In this document: in pieces, positions 40,527 to 51,007 of the stretch | How positions within the stretch are numbered: the stretch's first letter is position 1 | Layout: the number at the start of each line of letters is the position of its first letter | NCBI RefSeq assembly: GCF_000003815.2 | Contig: NW_023365716.1 | Location: 1,063,593-1,115,922 of the forward strand | Direction: 5' to 3' | Origin: Branchiostoma floridae | Taxonomy: Eukaryota > Chordata > Leptocardii > Amphioxiformes > Branchiostomatidae | Length of the DNA: 52,330 nt | Translations under genes and position numbers: made by a program | The notes under the pieces: model-generated | Database searches by the model: none | Seen by the model: only the letters and a program-made list of their open reading frames with translations | Told to the model about the DNA's origin: nothing

Positions 40527-42264
40527 CTAGTAGGGGTTTTCTCCTGTGTGGGTCCTCAAATGTCTAGATAAGTTAGACTTTCTGGTCGTCCTGTACCCAC
40601 ACTCCCCACACATGTTGGGTTTTTCACCAGTATGTATTGTTAGATGTTCGTCTAGAGTACATTTCCTTGCTGCAGAATAATCACACTGGTCACATTTGTA
40701 GGGTTTTTCTCCAGTGTGGGTTCTCATATGTCGGGATAACTCAGACTTTCTTGTCGCTCTGAACCCACACTCCCCACACATGTAGGGTTTCTCACCGGTG
40801 TGTGTTGTCACATGTTCGTCTAGAGTAGATTTGTGTGCTGCAGAATAGTCACACTGGTCACATTTGAAAGGTCTTTCTCCTGTGTGGGTTCTCATGTGTC
40901 TGGATAGGTGAGACTTTTTCGCTGTCCTGTACCCACACATCTCACAATTGTAGGGTTTCTCACCGCTGTGTTTTATTACATGTTGGTCCAAGGTGGATTT
41001 CTGTGCTGCCGAGTAGTCACACTGGTCACACTTGTAGGGTTTTTCACCAGTATGAGTTCTCATATGTTGGGATAAATGAGACTTCCAAGCTGTCCTGTAC
41101 CCACACTGGTCACACTTGTAGGGTTTATCTCCTGTATGGGTTCTCGTATGTGTGGACAAGTTAGACTTCTGAGCTGACCTGTACCCACACTCCCCGCACA
41201 TGAAGCGTTGCTCACCGGTGTGTTTTACTAGATGTTTGTCCAAATCACCTTTGTGTGCTGCAGAATATTCACACTGGTCACACTTGTAGGGTCTTTCTCC
41301 TGTGTGGGTTCTCATATGTCTGGATAAGTCACACTTTTGAGCCGCCCTGTAACCACAGTTCTCGCAGATGCAGGGTTTTTGACCAGTGTGTGTTACTTGG
41401 TGTTGAGCCAAAGTAGATTTCAGTGCAGCAGAATAGTCACACTGGTCACACTTGTAGTTGTAGGGTTTCTCTCCTGTATGAATTCTCATATGTTTGGATA
41501 AGTCATACTTATAAGCTGTCCTGTGCCCACACTCCCCACACATGTAGGGTTTCTCACCGGTGTGTTTGGCTAGATGTTGGTTCAGAGCAGATTTCCCTGC
41601 AGCAGAATAGTCACACTGGTCACACTTGTATGGTTTCTCTTCCTGTATGAATTCTCATGTGTTTGGATAAGTAAGACTTTCTATCTGTCCTGTATCCGCA
41701 CTCCCCACACATGTAGGTTTTGTCACCAGTGTTTTTAACCACGTGTCTTACCATACTGCCTGTGCTCTCCTGTACCTGTGAGGTTGATGTGTTGTCAGGT
41801 TGGGGAAAGTTCACATCACACGTTTCCTGCTGCAGGCCCATGTCTGTTGTCTGAGTCTCCCTGCTGTCACTCTCCTTCCCAGGTTGTCCAGAATGCTCCA
41901 TGTCCTTCCCAGGATGTTCTCCGACACTAAAAAATCCACAACTGGACTCTTTAATTTCTGCTCTTACACCGCCGCACGTTTCGTCATTTGGAACGGTCGT
42001 TTCCTCGTCCTGCTGCCGTCCCGTGTCTGTTGTCTGCTCCCAACTGTTGTAAGTCTTGTTCCAAGGACACCCAGTTAGTTTGGTTTCATTGTGGTATTTG
42101 TAGGTTTCCTGGTCCTCACTGTACGTTTCCTGGCACAGCACGTTCTCTTGTCCATCCTGTTGCCATCCAGTGTCTCCTGTCGGCTCCTCTTTGATGTGCG
42201 TCTCGTTCGCAGTTTGTTCCGCATTAAGTTCCTTAACAGCAGGCACACGTGTGAACTCCGCCAT
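40527..42264 (-). pseudogene. ZNF-9: long-type 14-finger zinc-finger gene with frameshift
   Basis: The ATG at 42,262-42,264 follows the acceptor TTATTTCAG|AG. Head MAEFTRVPAVKELNAEQTA with IKEE; the second SUMO-type motif is altered (GVRAEIKESS). After finger 1 an extra A in GGAGAG (near 41,640) shifts the frame (HTGRETIQV*). Thirteen further fingers are open in the next frame to a TAG at 40,527, where TAC TAG TGT stands for TAC ATG TGT. Finger 4 has a six-base duplication in its linker (PYNYKC). Finger 8 is a hybrid of both finger types (KCDQCGYRTAWKSH). Fingers 3-5, including the unusual CICENC finger, are shared with ZNF-7. If the one-base insertion is an assembly error, this would be an intact 14-finger gene. 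Confidence 0.75.
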
Positions 42265-43434
42265 CTCTGAAATAATGGTAAAAATATGGGTAAAATACAT
42301 TAATTCATGTACGTCATTTGCACACAAGCAATGGTTCAGATTTGACACAAGAAATTCTTTTGTCCAACTAGTGGACCCGATTTAGCACCCCGGGTGTGTT
42401 TCCAGTGGTTTGCCAAGTACTAGTATAGCATTGTCTGCAGTCTCAGTAAATAAAATAAACAACAGTCGGATATATCCTAGCTATATATATTAGCTATATA
42501 TGTAACATGTATGTATTCTTCTCTCCCAGGGTTAGCCCTTGGCAATAGCCTACGGCTAGTTGGGCAGCCCTGGCTGTTTGTATACAGCTGAGCAAATAAA
42601 CAAATAAAACAAACAAATATATACAGGGGATTCAACAGCCTAGTTCATGATTCTTTTTTACAGGTACTTACTGACTCACATACTAAAAGAAAATAATATA
42701 TACATAGATCACAGCAACATAGACACAGAAAAACATATATACATACACAGACACCTCAAGAGCTTTATCACCTGATGATTGATTGATTGATTGATTAATT
42801 GATTGATTCCAACGTAGGTTCTGTGGTAGAATGAATCCGAGTTAGGGGCCGACGTTAGAATGGTGCAAGAATAATGGCAAAGACGATATACAGAAGAACA
42901 CTGTTAACATCAAAGTTATCAGTCATGTGAAAAAAATGGCACTGCAAGTTCTTGCTTAAGTCATAATTATGCCAAAATAATTCCTATTGAGTTTATTGTG
43001 ATACCCTTTAGCTCACTGAGCTAATCTTCCAGGGCTATATGCAATGGTTTCAGGACATTTGATTGAATTGAACTACAAATCTGCGCAAGTGGTGAACCAA
43101 GGATGATATAAGAGATATAAGCTCCTTGGGTGAACAGATTTTCCTCGCAGCAAATGAACAAAGATCTTTGCACGACTATATGCTACTACACATTAAGACC
43201 AGATGAGCATAATTATCATCGTCAAATAATCTATAATTAGTAATCATCAAAGCAAGATTCGTGATTTCGTGATGCACCATTTCTGACCGTATATTGAAGG
43301 TACAAATCTATATTTGGTAGCCGTTACATCACTCATTACGACCCCCCCCCCCCCACTACCGATCGTAAACACACTTCTATTCTAGTTTACCGCTGAACTA
43401 GCACCAACCAGGAATATTGGACGACACTCAAATG
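42265..43434 (-). other. Intron 1 of ZNF-9
   Basis: No gene was recognised. It holds a GATT-type tetranucleotide microsatellite at 42,774-42,808 and a C-run near 43,343-43,356 at the G-tract position. Confidence 0.5.
42774..42808. repeat. (GATT)n microsatellite
   Basis: Eight to nine GATT units with one ATTA interruption. Confidence 0.9.
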
Positions 43435-43587
43435 CCTTACCTTTGTGTCTATGGTGTTTAGTGGTCTGCACGACTTCTGGAATCACGTAAATAGCGCGTA
43501 ACTTTGGGGGAGATGAGCATCAAAGACGACGACATAAAACAAAAATGGCGGATGTCAGCTCATGAACGGGGCAAAGGTCAGAGGTTA
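43435..43587 (-). promoter_or_regulatory. Promoter/exon-1 module P8 (ZNF-9)
   Basis: Donor ACACAAAG|GTAAGG (junction 43,440/43,441); YY1-like AAAAATGGCGGATG near 43,541-43,554; DR1 AGGTCAgAGGTTA at 43,575-43,587. Confidence 0.62.
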
Positions 43588-43887
43588 CAAACCTGATATC
43601 ACTTGCCAATGGGTCAAATTAAAGTTCGCCGCATAACGCTCTACTCTCGTGGTTTTGAGCCTATCAAAGGCTTGTGTTTGGTTCCTGCATTAAATAATAG
43701 AAAGAAAGAAAAAAAAACTCGCCAAAAGACTCGAGTCTTGAGTCTAGGTGGGGCAATGGGTGGGGCATCAAATATGCTGTGTCTTTCAGTTCCTTTTGGC
43801 ACGGCAGGTTTTCTCAGCAGTAGGACATACAGCTGACCTGTGCGACCTCACCACAGTTCCAGGTATAAGCTATTTCGTACAGTACAC

Positions 43888-44077
43888 TACGCATGTGCGA
43901 GCAACATGAAATCTGGGCAATATGCCGAAAGTTAAAGAACCATGAACGTAAACATTCCGCCATTTTGAATGCGCCATTGCCGTCTGGATACTGTTACGCA
44001 AAGGGAACAATGTTTACTTCTGATGGGCCGTGACCTTTGACATAACACCCAGGATTCCTGTCACCCGCACATGCGTA
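43888..44077. promoter_or_regulatory. Motif cluster bounded by inverted NRF1-like sites
   Basis: TACGCATGTGCG (43,888-43,899) and its exact inverse CGCACATGCGTA (44,066-44,077) enclose a CCGCCATTTTG (YY1-like on minus) near 43,957 and TGACCTTTGACA (DR1-like on minus) near 44,031. It may be an independent promoter or a small inverted-repeat element; no transcript evidence is available here. Confidence 0.4.
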
Positions 44078-44456
44078 CTCTGCAAAACACCTTATGCAAC
44101 ACCTAGCAATTTTATTGCGCCCGAATCTTCTCAAGCGTACGGAGCTATTACCACGCATGGAATCCCGTCGCGGTAAATCGTGCGATGTATGATACCAGGG
44201 CCTTGATAACTTTTTCTTAGTTGTCCGAGGCTTTCACTTCTAGGCCCGGCAAATCAGTCAACAAAAACGGCTGATATACCCAGAGTTTTGTTAAATTCAA
44301 ATTTAGAATTCAGTTGAATAAAAAAACTCTAACCAAAGAACGCAACGATTGGATATAAATAACCAACCCCATATCATATGTAATACTGCTAAACAAATGA
44401 ATCATAAGGCAATATAAACCAACACAGAATCAATGGCTTTGTTTTATTTACATCCC
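44078..44456. other. Spacer between ZNF-9 and ZNF-10 units
   Basis: No gene or repeat was recognised. Confidence 0.4.
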
Positions 44457-44462
44457 TTTATT
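44457..44462 (-). other. Poly(A) signal AATAAA, ZNF-10 unit
   Basis: TTTATT in CATCCCTTTATTTTGATGAT, with a second one at 44,443-44,448. Confidence 0.6.
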
Positions 44463-45080
44463 TTGATGATGATCTTTACCAAACTGCATGAAGTTCTCAA
44501 TCATGAAATACAGAATAAGCACTCAGAATACAAGGAATACTAAGTACACATTGTAAGCAATACGTAATGTTCTTATTGTTATATATGTATATATTATGCT
44601 GCGAGATGTGGCAAACGTAAAGTTGTTTTTTCGAACAAATTAGACTAAAATAAATAAAAACACCAATGCCGAAAACGTTTAGATACTTCCGTCACATCTA
44701 CGATTTCTACAATTCTTTAAGAAAAAGGAATAGTCGATTTTAACAGGAAACGTAAATCTATGCGTACTAAAACTATCTTATGTACAGAATCTACAACTAT
44801 TAAAGTATCAGGTGCAATTTGACTTAAGCATTTGTTCAAACCAACGTCTTGAAACATTTCCTATAAATCTAACCAGGCTATCTGAACATAACTGCCTCTA
44901 ATGTAAATTTCCTTTCTACACAGTAGTTATCTGGCCCTGGTATAGACTGACAACAGATAATGTGTTCACCCCTGGATGCGATTTGTTTTTCTAAATGACC
45001 GTTCACGTTTTAAAAGGCAAAAACGTTGTATGCTGTACATTTGTCACACACGTAGATGTAGGTTCTTTGGTATGTCTTGT
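44463..45080 (-). other. 3' UTR of ZNF-10
   Basis: A+T-rich, no gene. Confidence 0.5.
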
Positions 45081-45286
45081 CAAATGTTTCGGGAGATGAG
45101 ATTTCCTAGCCGCCGAGTAGTTTTAGATTGACGTCATAAGGTTCTTTTCCTGTGTGTGTTCTCATGTGTTGGGCTAAATTAGACCGTCAAGTTGCTGTTC
45201 TCACACATGAAGAATTTCTCACCGGTGTGCTTTGTTAGATGCCGGCCTATCCAAAGTGGACTTCTCTGCGGCGGAAAAGTCACACT
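45081..45286 (-). pseudogene. Fossil fingers behind ZNF-10
   Basis: Finger words are readable in several frames (for example KCDFSAAEKSTLD..H and HTGEKFFMCENS) without continuous coding. Confidence 0.6.
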
Positions 45287-47071
45287 TTAGGGTTTTTCAC
45301 CTGTATGCGTCCTCATATGTCGGGCTAAGTCAGACTTTTCGGCTGTCCTATGACCACACTCCCCACACATGTAGGGTTTCTCACCTGTGTGTGTCATTAG
45401 GTGTCGGTCCAAAGTACATTTCTGTGCAGCAGAATAGTCGCAGAGGTCACGCGTGAAGGGTTTTCCCCTAAATGCGTTCTCATATGTTTGTATAAGGTGG
45501 ACTTTCGAGCTGTCTTGTGCCCGCACTCCCCACACATGAAGGGTTTCTCACCAGTGTGTGTTGCTAGATGTTTGTCCAAATCGTCTTTCCGTGCTGCAGA
45601 ATAGTCACACTGATCACACTTGTAAGGTCTTTCTCCTGTGTGGGTTCTCATGTGTCGGGATAACGTAGACCTACCAGCTGTTCTGAACCCACACTCCCCA
45701 CACATGTAGGGTTTCTCACCGGTATGTTTTCGTATGTGTTTGACCAAAGTAGACTTATCTGCAGCAGAATAGTCACACTGGTCACACTTGTAGGGTTTTT
45801 CCCCTGAATGCTTTCTCATATGTGCGGATAAGATAGATCTAGTATATGCTCTGTACCCACACTCTACACACATGAAGGGTTTGTTACCGGTGTGGTTTGC
45901 TACATGTTTCTTCAAATCATCTTTCCGCGCTGAAGAAAAGTCACAGTGGTCACACTTGTAGGGTTTTTCTCCTGTGTGTGTTCTCATGTGTTGAAATAAC
46001 GTTGGTCTGTAAGGTGTCTTGTACCCGCACACATCACACACATAGCGGCCTTCATCCGTGTGTTTTGCTAGATGTCTGTGCAAAGCAGATTTCTGTGCTG
46101 CAGAATAGTCGCACTGGTCACACTTGTACGGTTTTTCTCCTGTGTGGGTTCTCATGTGTTGGGATAAATATGACTTAAAAGCTGTCCGGTACCCACACTT
46201 CCGACATATGTAGGGTTTCTCACTGTGTTTTGCTGCTATGTGCTGGTCCAAGTTGCCTTTCTGTGCGGCAGAATAGTCGCACTGGTCACACTTGTAGGGT
46301 TTTTCTCCTGTATGAGTTCTCATATGCCTTGCTAAGTCAAACATTTTTGTCGCCCTATACCCGCACTCTCCACACATGTAGGGTTTCTCATCGGTGTGTT
46401 TTGTTGCTATATGATAGGCCAGACTGCCTTTCTGTGCAGCAGCATAGTCACACTGGTGACACTTGTAGGGTTTCTCTCCTGTGTGGGTTCTCATATGTTG
46501 GGATATGTGAGACCTATAAGCTGCCCGGTACCCGCACTCCCCACACACGAAAGGTTTCTCACCGGTGTGTTCAACCACATACATTCCAGTAATGCCTATG
46601 GTCTCCTGTACCTGTGAGGTTAATGTGTTGTCAGGTTTTGAAACGTTCACATCACACATTTCCTGCTGCAGGCCCATGTCTGTTGTCTGGGTCTCCCTGC
46701 TGTCACTCTCCTTCCCAGGATTTCCAAAAAGTTCCATCTCCTTCCCAGGATGTTCTCCGATACTAACAAATCCACAGCTGGACTCTTCCATTTCCGCTTT
46801 TACACCCCACGTTTCGCCGTTTGGAACGTCCCTTTCCTCGTCCCGTGTCTGTTGTCTGCTCCCAACTGTTGTAAGTCTCGTTCCAAGGATGCCCGGTTGG
46901 TTGCGTTGCACCGAAGTAGTCGAAGGTTTTTTGATCCTCACTGTACATTTCCTGAAACAGCACGTTCTCTTGTGCATCCTGTTGCCATCCAGTGTCTTCT
47001 GTCGGCTCCTCTTTGATGTGCGTCTCGTTCGAAGTTTGTTCTGCAGGAGGCACACACGTGGACTCCGCCAT
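45287..47071 (-). pseudogene. ZNF-10: long-type zinc-finger gene with 11-bp head deletion and later frameshifts
   Basis: The ATG at 47,069-47,071 (acceptor CATCGTTTTAG|AG) gives MAESTCVPPAEQTSNETHIKEEP, but the frame leaves register after TTDTGR at about 46,838-46,845. Relatives read GGGACGGCAGCAGGACGAGG on the coding strand and this copy reads GGGACGAGG, an 11-bp loss between GGACG repeats. The long finger frame is intact from the internal Met of MEESSCGFVSIGEHPGKE (46,789-46,791), which is just where short-type genes begin, to 45,397; that would be a 464-residue protein with 13 fingers. A missing A in the GAAAAACCC linker (about 45,465) shifts the frame again. Two more fingers follow, the first without its first Cys, then a further shift at 45,287. 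It is a pseudogene as a long-type gene but possibly alive as a short-type gene. Confidence 0.75.
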
Positions 47072-47619
47072 CTCTAAAACGATGAGAAGAAAATATTGGA
47101 AAGAAAAAGATTAATCCAAAACTTTTTTTTTACAAACAGGGGGTGGTGGAGGTTTAATTTTACACAAGAAATTCTTCTGTGTCCCTTTATATGTTTTTAT
47201 CTTGTATTTGCTAATAACAAAACTTGAATACCTTTCAGGGAATATAACGAAATCGCTCGTAATTCTTCATTGCCTTTTTTTATCTGAGTAGCCTGGCGTG
47301 ATAGCCCAGGTAGACAGTCCAGGTAGACAGTCCAGGTAGACAACCAAGGAACCCCAGCCGTTTCCGTAAACCCAGCAGAACACACTATTTATCCGCCGCC
47401 CCCGGGTCTATAAAGTACTAGGATCGAAATTAGTGAAGACTGGTAGGAAGTCTTGTGTGACAGATATTCAAGTGCAAGTGGCCCCGAAAACATCTCACAC
47501 ATAAATGCAATTTACATTGACTGCCCCCCTCCCCACCAAAGCACACATCACAAACACACCCATAAATCCAATTTACCGGTAAACAGCACCGACCAGGAAG
47601 CTTTAGCAGCAACCACAGA
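47072..47619 (-). other. Intron 1 of ZNF-10
   Basis: Contains a small repeat (GGTAGACAGTCCA three times near 47,308-47,342) and the G-tract near 47,521-47,534. No gene. Confidence 0.5.
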
Positions 47620-47770
47620 TCTTACCTGTATGTCTATGGTGGTTAGCGGTCTCCACGATTTCTGGAATCCCCTAAAAACGCAGCAGTTTGGAGAAGAAGG
47701 TGAGTAACGAAGACGATGATGGAAACAAAATGGCGGGCGTAAGCTAAGACGGGGCAAAGGTCAGAGGTTA
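47620..47770 (-). promoter_or_regulatory. Promoter/exon-1 module P9 (ZNF-10)
   Basis: Donor CATACAG|GTAAGA (junction 47,625/47,626); YY1-like CAAAATGGCGGGCG (47,726-47,739); DR1 AGGTCAgAGGTTA at 47,758-47,770. Closely related to P2. Confidence 0.65.
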
Positions 47771-48184
47771 CAATCCTGATACACGCTTTACAATGGGTCA
47801 AACAAGAGATAACCGCATAACCCTTTACTCTCGCGGTTTTGAGTCTAACAAAAATAACGCTCCACCTCGATTGCTTCTTATGATTTTGTATTAATTTTTG
47901 TATCTTAAGGCCAAATCAGGTGAAATCAGGCATGCGGGATGATATGCGCAGGATTTCTTATTCAATTGCAATTAAGAACTTGAAACAGGGTAATGACGTT
48001 ATTCAAATATGATTTAAATTCACACCAATTTTTGCATCATTTCCTCTCCATTTATTTTGTAAAATATTCATCTTTGCCAATATTAAGCCATATGTAATAT
48101 ATCTATACACGTTTAACGCTAAAACTGCTACGGCAAAGGAGTTAGAATAATCAAAGTCGAATCAAAGAATTTGCATACACTTAC
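47771..48184. other. Spacer between ZNF-10 promoter and ZNF-11 poly(A) site
   Basis: The distal promoter block (ACCGCATAACCCTTTACTC, about 47,810-47,830) is present. The rest is A+T-rich without a gene. Confidence 0.45.
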
Positions 48185-48206
48185 TTTATTTTGACAGCGC
48201 TTTATT
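48185..48206 (-). other. Poly(A) signals, ZNF-11 unit
   Basis: AATAAA on minus at 48,185-48,190 and 48,201-48,206, as in the ZNF-3 unit. Confidence 0.6.
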
Positions 48207-48737
48207 AGAATCAAAACAAAGTTATCATATATGTTGATAGAATATAAACTGCTATCAGCTACAAATACTAAGAATACAAGTGTACAAACAGACGACATGT
48301 ACCAAGTACATGCATAGAAATAGTATATACAATGTGAGATTCTTGTAGATGTTATTCTTTCTTATAAATCAAAGAAATGTACGGATGTTTAAAAAGTTCA
48401 AAAATGTTTCCACTGAGTAAAAAGAAGACATTAAGTGTCGATTTTTTCCTCACAATTAAACAAGTACGCCTTATATATAGCTACTAAAACTATCTCAGAT
48501 GCAAAACCAACCTCTATGAGTCAATGACTAGGAACTATTTTACACAAGCACTCTATCTGGAACATTTGTCATAAACCCTACAAGGTTTTTAGCATATTGA
48601 TAGTAAATAATGGTGAGATTTCCTAGCTGCAAAGTAGTTACACTTATGACACTTCTAAGGTTTCCCTCCTCTGCGGGTTCTTATATACTTGACTTGTTGG
48701 ACATTTGAGTTGCCCTGTACCCGCACACTCCGCACAT
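48207..48737 (-). other. 3' UTR of ZNF-11 with fossil fingers at its start
   Basis: Behind the stop the sequence still reads [13 protein letters not shown]... and, farther on, decayed CNYFAARKSH words (about 48,610-48,737). The remainder is A+T-rich and resembles 7,528-7,924. Confidence 0.55.
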
Positions 48738-50462
48738 CTAGGTCTTTTTAACGGTGTGCTTTCTTAAATGTCGATTAAAGGAGGTTCTATGTGCAGCAGA
48801 ATAGTCACACTGGCCACATTTGTAGGTTTCTCCTGTATGGGTTCTCATATGTTGGGATAAGGTAGATTTTTTAGCCGCCCTGTACCCACACTCCCCACAT
48901 ATGTAGGGTCTCTCACCGGAATGTCTTCTTTGATGGTCGATCAAATGATGTTTGTGTGATGCGGAATAGTCACACTCATCACACTTGTAGGGTTTTTCAC
49001 CTGTGTGGGTTCTCATGTGTCGGGATAAGACAGGCTTTCGAGCCGCCCTGTATCCGCACTCCTCACATATGAAAGGTTTTTCACCAGTGTGTATCGTTAA
49101 ATGTTCGGCCAACTTATACTTCTTTGCTGCAGAATAGTCACACTGGTTACACTTGTAAGGCTTTTCTCCTGTATGTGTTTTCATGTTTTGGGATAGGGTA
49201 GATCTTTGAGCCGCCCTGTACCCGCACTCCCCACACATGTACGGTTTCTTACCGGTATGTCTTGTTTGATGGTCGATCAAATATTGTCTACGTGCTGCGG
49301 AATAGTCGCACTGGCCACACTTGTAACGTCTTTCCCCTGTGTGGGTTCGTATATGGCGGGATAAGGTAGACCTTTTGGCCGTCCTGTACCCACACTCCCC
49401 ACACATGTAGGGTTTCTCACCGGTGTGTTTTGCTTGATGTTCTTCCAAGGTGGATTTCTGTGCAGCAGAATAGTCACACTGATCACACTTGTAGGGCCTT
49501 TCTCCTGTATGGGTTCTGATATGTCTGGATAAGTCAGACTTCTGATTTGCCCTGTGCCCACACACCCCGCATATATAGGGTTTCTCGCCACTGTGTTTTG
49601 CAACATGTTGCTCCAAAGTCGACTTATGTGCAGCAGAATAGCCGCACTGGTCACACTTGTAAGGTCTTTCTCCTGTATGGATTCTTATATGTCGGGATAG
49701 GTGAGACCTATAAGCTGTCCTGTACCCACAATCTCCACACATGTAGGGTTTCTCACCATTGTGTTTTGCAACATGCTGCTCCAAAGTCGACTTATCTGCA
49801 GCAGAATAGTCACACTGGTCGCACTTGTAGGGTCTCTCTCCCGTATGGATTCTCATGTGTCGGGATAAGTGAGACTTTTTATCTGTCCTGTACCCACACT
49901 CTACACACATGTAGGGTTTGTCACCGGTGTGTTTAACCACATGCCTTCCCATATCGCCTCTGCTCTCCTGTACCTGTGAGGTTGATGTGTTGCCAGGTTG
50001 GGGAAAGTTCACATCACACGTTTCCTGCTGCAGGCCCATGCCTGTTGTCTGGGTCTCCCTGCTGTCACTCTCCTTCCCAGGGTGTCCAGAATGCTCTATC
50101 TCCTTCCCAGGATGTTCTCCGACACTAAAATATCCACAACTGGACTCTTCCATTTCTGCTTTTACACCGCAAGTTTCGTGTTTTGGAACGTCCCTTTCCT
50201 CGTCCTGCTGCCGTCCCGTGTCTGTTGTCTGCTCCCAACTGTTGTAAGTCTCGTTCCAAGGATACCCGGTCAGTTTGGTTTCATTGTACATGTAGTTGTA
50301 GGTTTCCTGGTCCTCACTGTACGTTTCCTGGCACAGCACGTTCTCTTGTCCATCCTGTTGCCATCCAGTGTCTCCTGTCGGCTCCTCTTTGATGTGCGCC
50401 TCTTTCGCAGTTGGTTCCGCATGAAGCTCTTCAACCTTAGGCACACACGTGAACTCCGCCAT
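48738..50462 (-). CDS. ZNF-11: intact long-type 14-finger C2H2 zinc-finger protein (574 aa)
   Basis: The best-preserved long-type copy. The ATG at 50,460-50,462 follows the acceptor CAATCATTTTAG|AC. Head (about residues 1-190): MAEFTCVPKVEELHAEPTA, SUMO-type IKEE and [51 protein letters not shown]. Fourteen fingers in strict alternation follow, with TGEKP/TGERP linkers. Finger 9 has Asn for the first zinc-binding His (LSQNMKTH), so it probably folds poorly. The linker before finger 14 is shortened (HTGE-TYKC) exactly as in ZNF-3, and the end HTVKKT* derives from the same TAC-to-TAG change. Fingers 1-4 match ZNF-4; fingers 12-14 match ZNF-3. The predicted role is a nuclear, probably repressive, DNA-binding factor; the target is unknown. 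Confidence 0.9.
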   Translation of the reverse strand: MAEFTCVPKVEELHAEPTAKEAHIKEEPTGDTGWQQDGQENVLCQETYSEDQETYNYMYNETKLTGYPWNETYNSWEQTTDTGRQQDEERDVPKHETCGVKAEMEESSCGYFSVGEHPGKEIEHSGHPGKESDSRETQTTGMGLQQETCDVNFPQPGNTSTSQVQESRGDMGRHVVKHTGDKPYMCVECGYRTDKKSHLSRHMRIHTGERPYKCDQCDYSAADKSTLEQHVAKHNGEKPYMCGDCGYRTAYRSHLSRHIRIHTGERPYKCDQCGYSAAHKSTLEQHVAKHSGEKPYICGVCGHRANQKSDLSRHIRTHTGERPYKCDQCDYSAAQKSTLEEHQAKHTGEKPYMCGECGYRTAKRSTLSRHIRTHTGERRYKCGQCDYSAARRQYLIDHQTRHTGKKPYMCGECGYRAAQRSTLSQNMKTHTGEKPYKCNQCDYSAAKKYKLAEHLTIHTGEKPFICEECGYRAARKPVLSRHMRTHTGEKPYKCDECDYSASHKHHLIDHQRRHSGERPYICGECGYRAAKKSTLSQHMRTHTGETYKCGQCDYSAAHRTSFNRHLRKHTVKKT

Positions 50463-51007
50463 GTCTAAAATGATTGTTAGAAAACAAGGATGTGAAAAAA
50501 CAAACATAACTTTCATTTAATTATTTTACAAAGCAGAAAAGGGCGCAAATTTTACATAAGAATTTCTTCTGTGAAAGTTTTTTTACCCGTTTTACTTTTA
50601 ACTCCTCAATTGTTTTTCCAGTAACAAGATTTGTATATGTGTTAATTAGGGGATACAACAGCATAGCATTTATCTATTTTATACAGGCACGAACTGATAG
50701 TAAAAACAGAATGCATGCATACAACACAGCACAACTATACAGACACAATATGTATACACACGTGCCTCCAGAGTTTTTTTACGTTATCTTTTTGCTAGAA
50801 TGAATATGGCAGACAGTACAATGGTGTAATACTAATAGAAAGTGGTCACGCAAATATAGCACTGTTAACGCCATTTGGCATTAGTCAGGTGGAAAACACA
50901 TTTCACTGTCACTGCAGCTTCTTGGACACTTTTATGGCATCGGTCAGGTGGAAAATACATTTCACTGGCACTGTAGCTTCTTGGCATCTTCATGATTATG
51001 CGAAAAT
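50463..51007 (-). other. Intron 1 of ZNF-11, coding-proximal part
   Basis: Paralogous to the ZNF-6 and ZNF-7 introns. A CATTTCACTG.CACTG.AGCTTCTTGG block is present twice (about 50,900 and 50,960). No gene. Confidence 0.55.
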
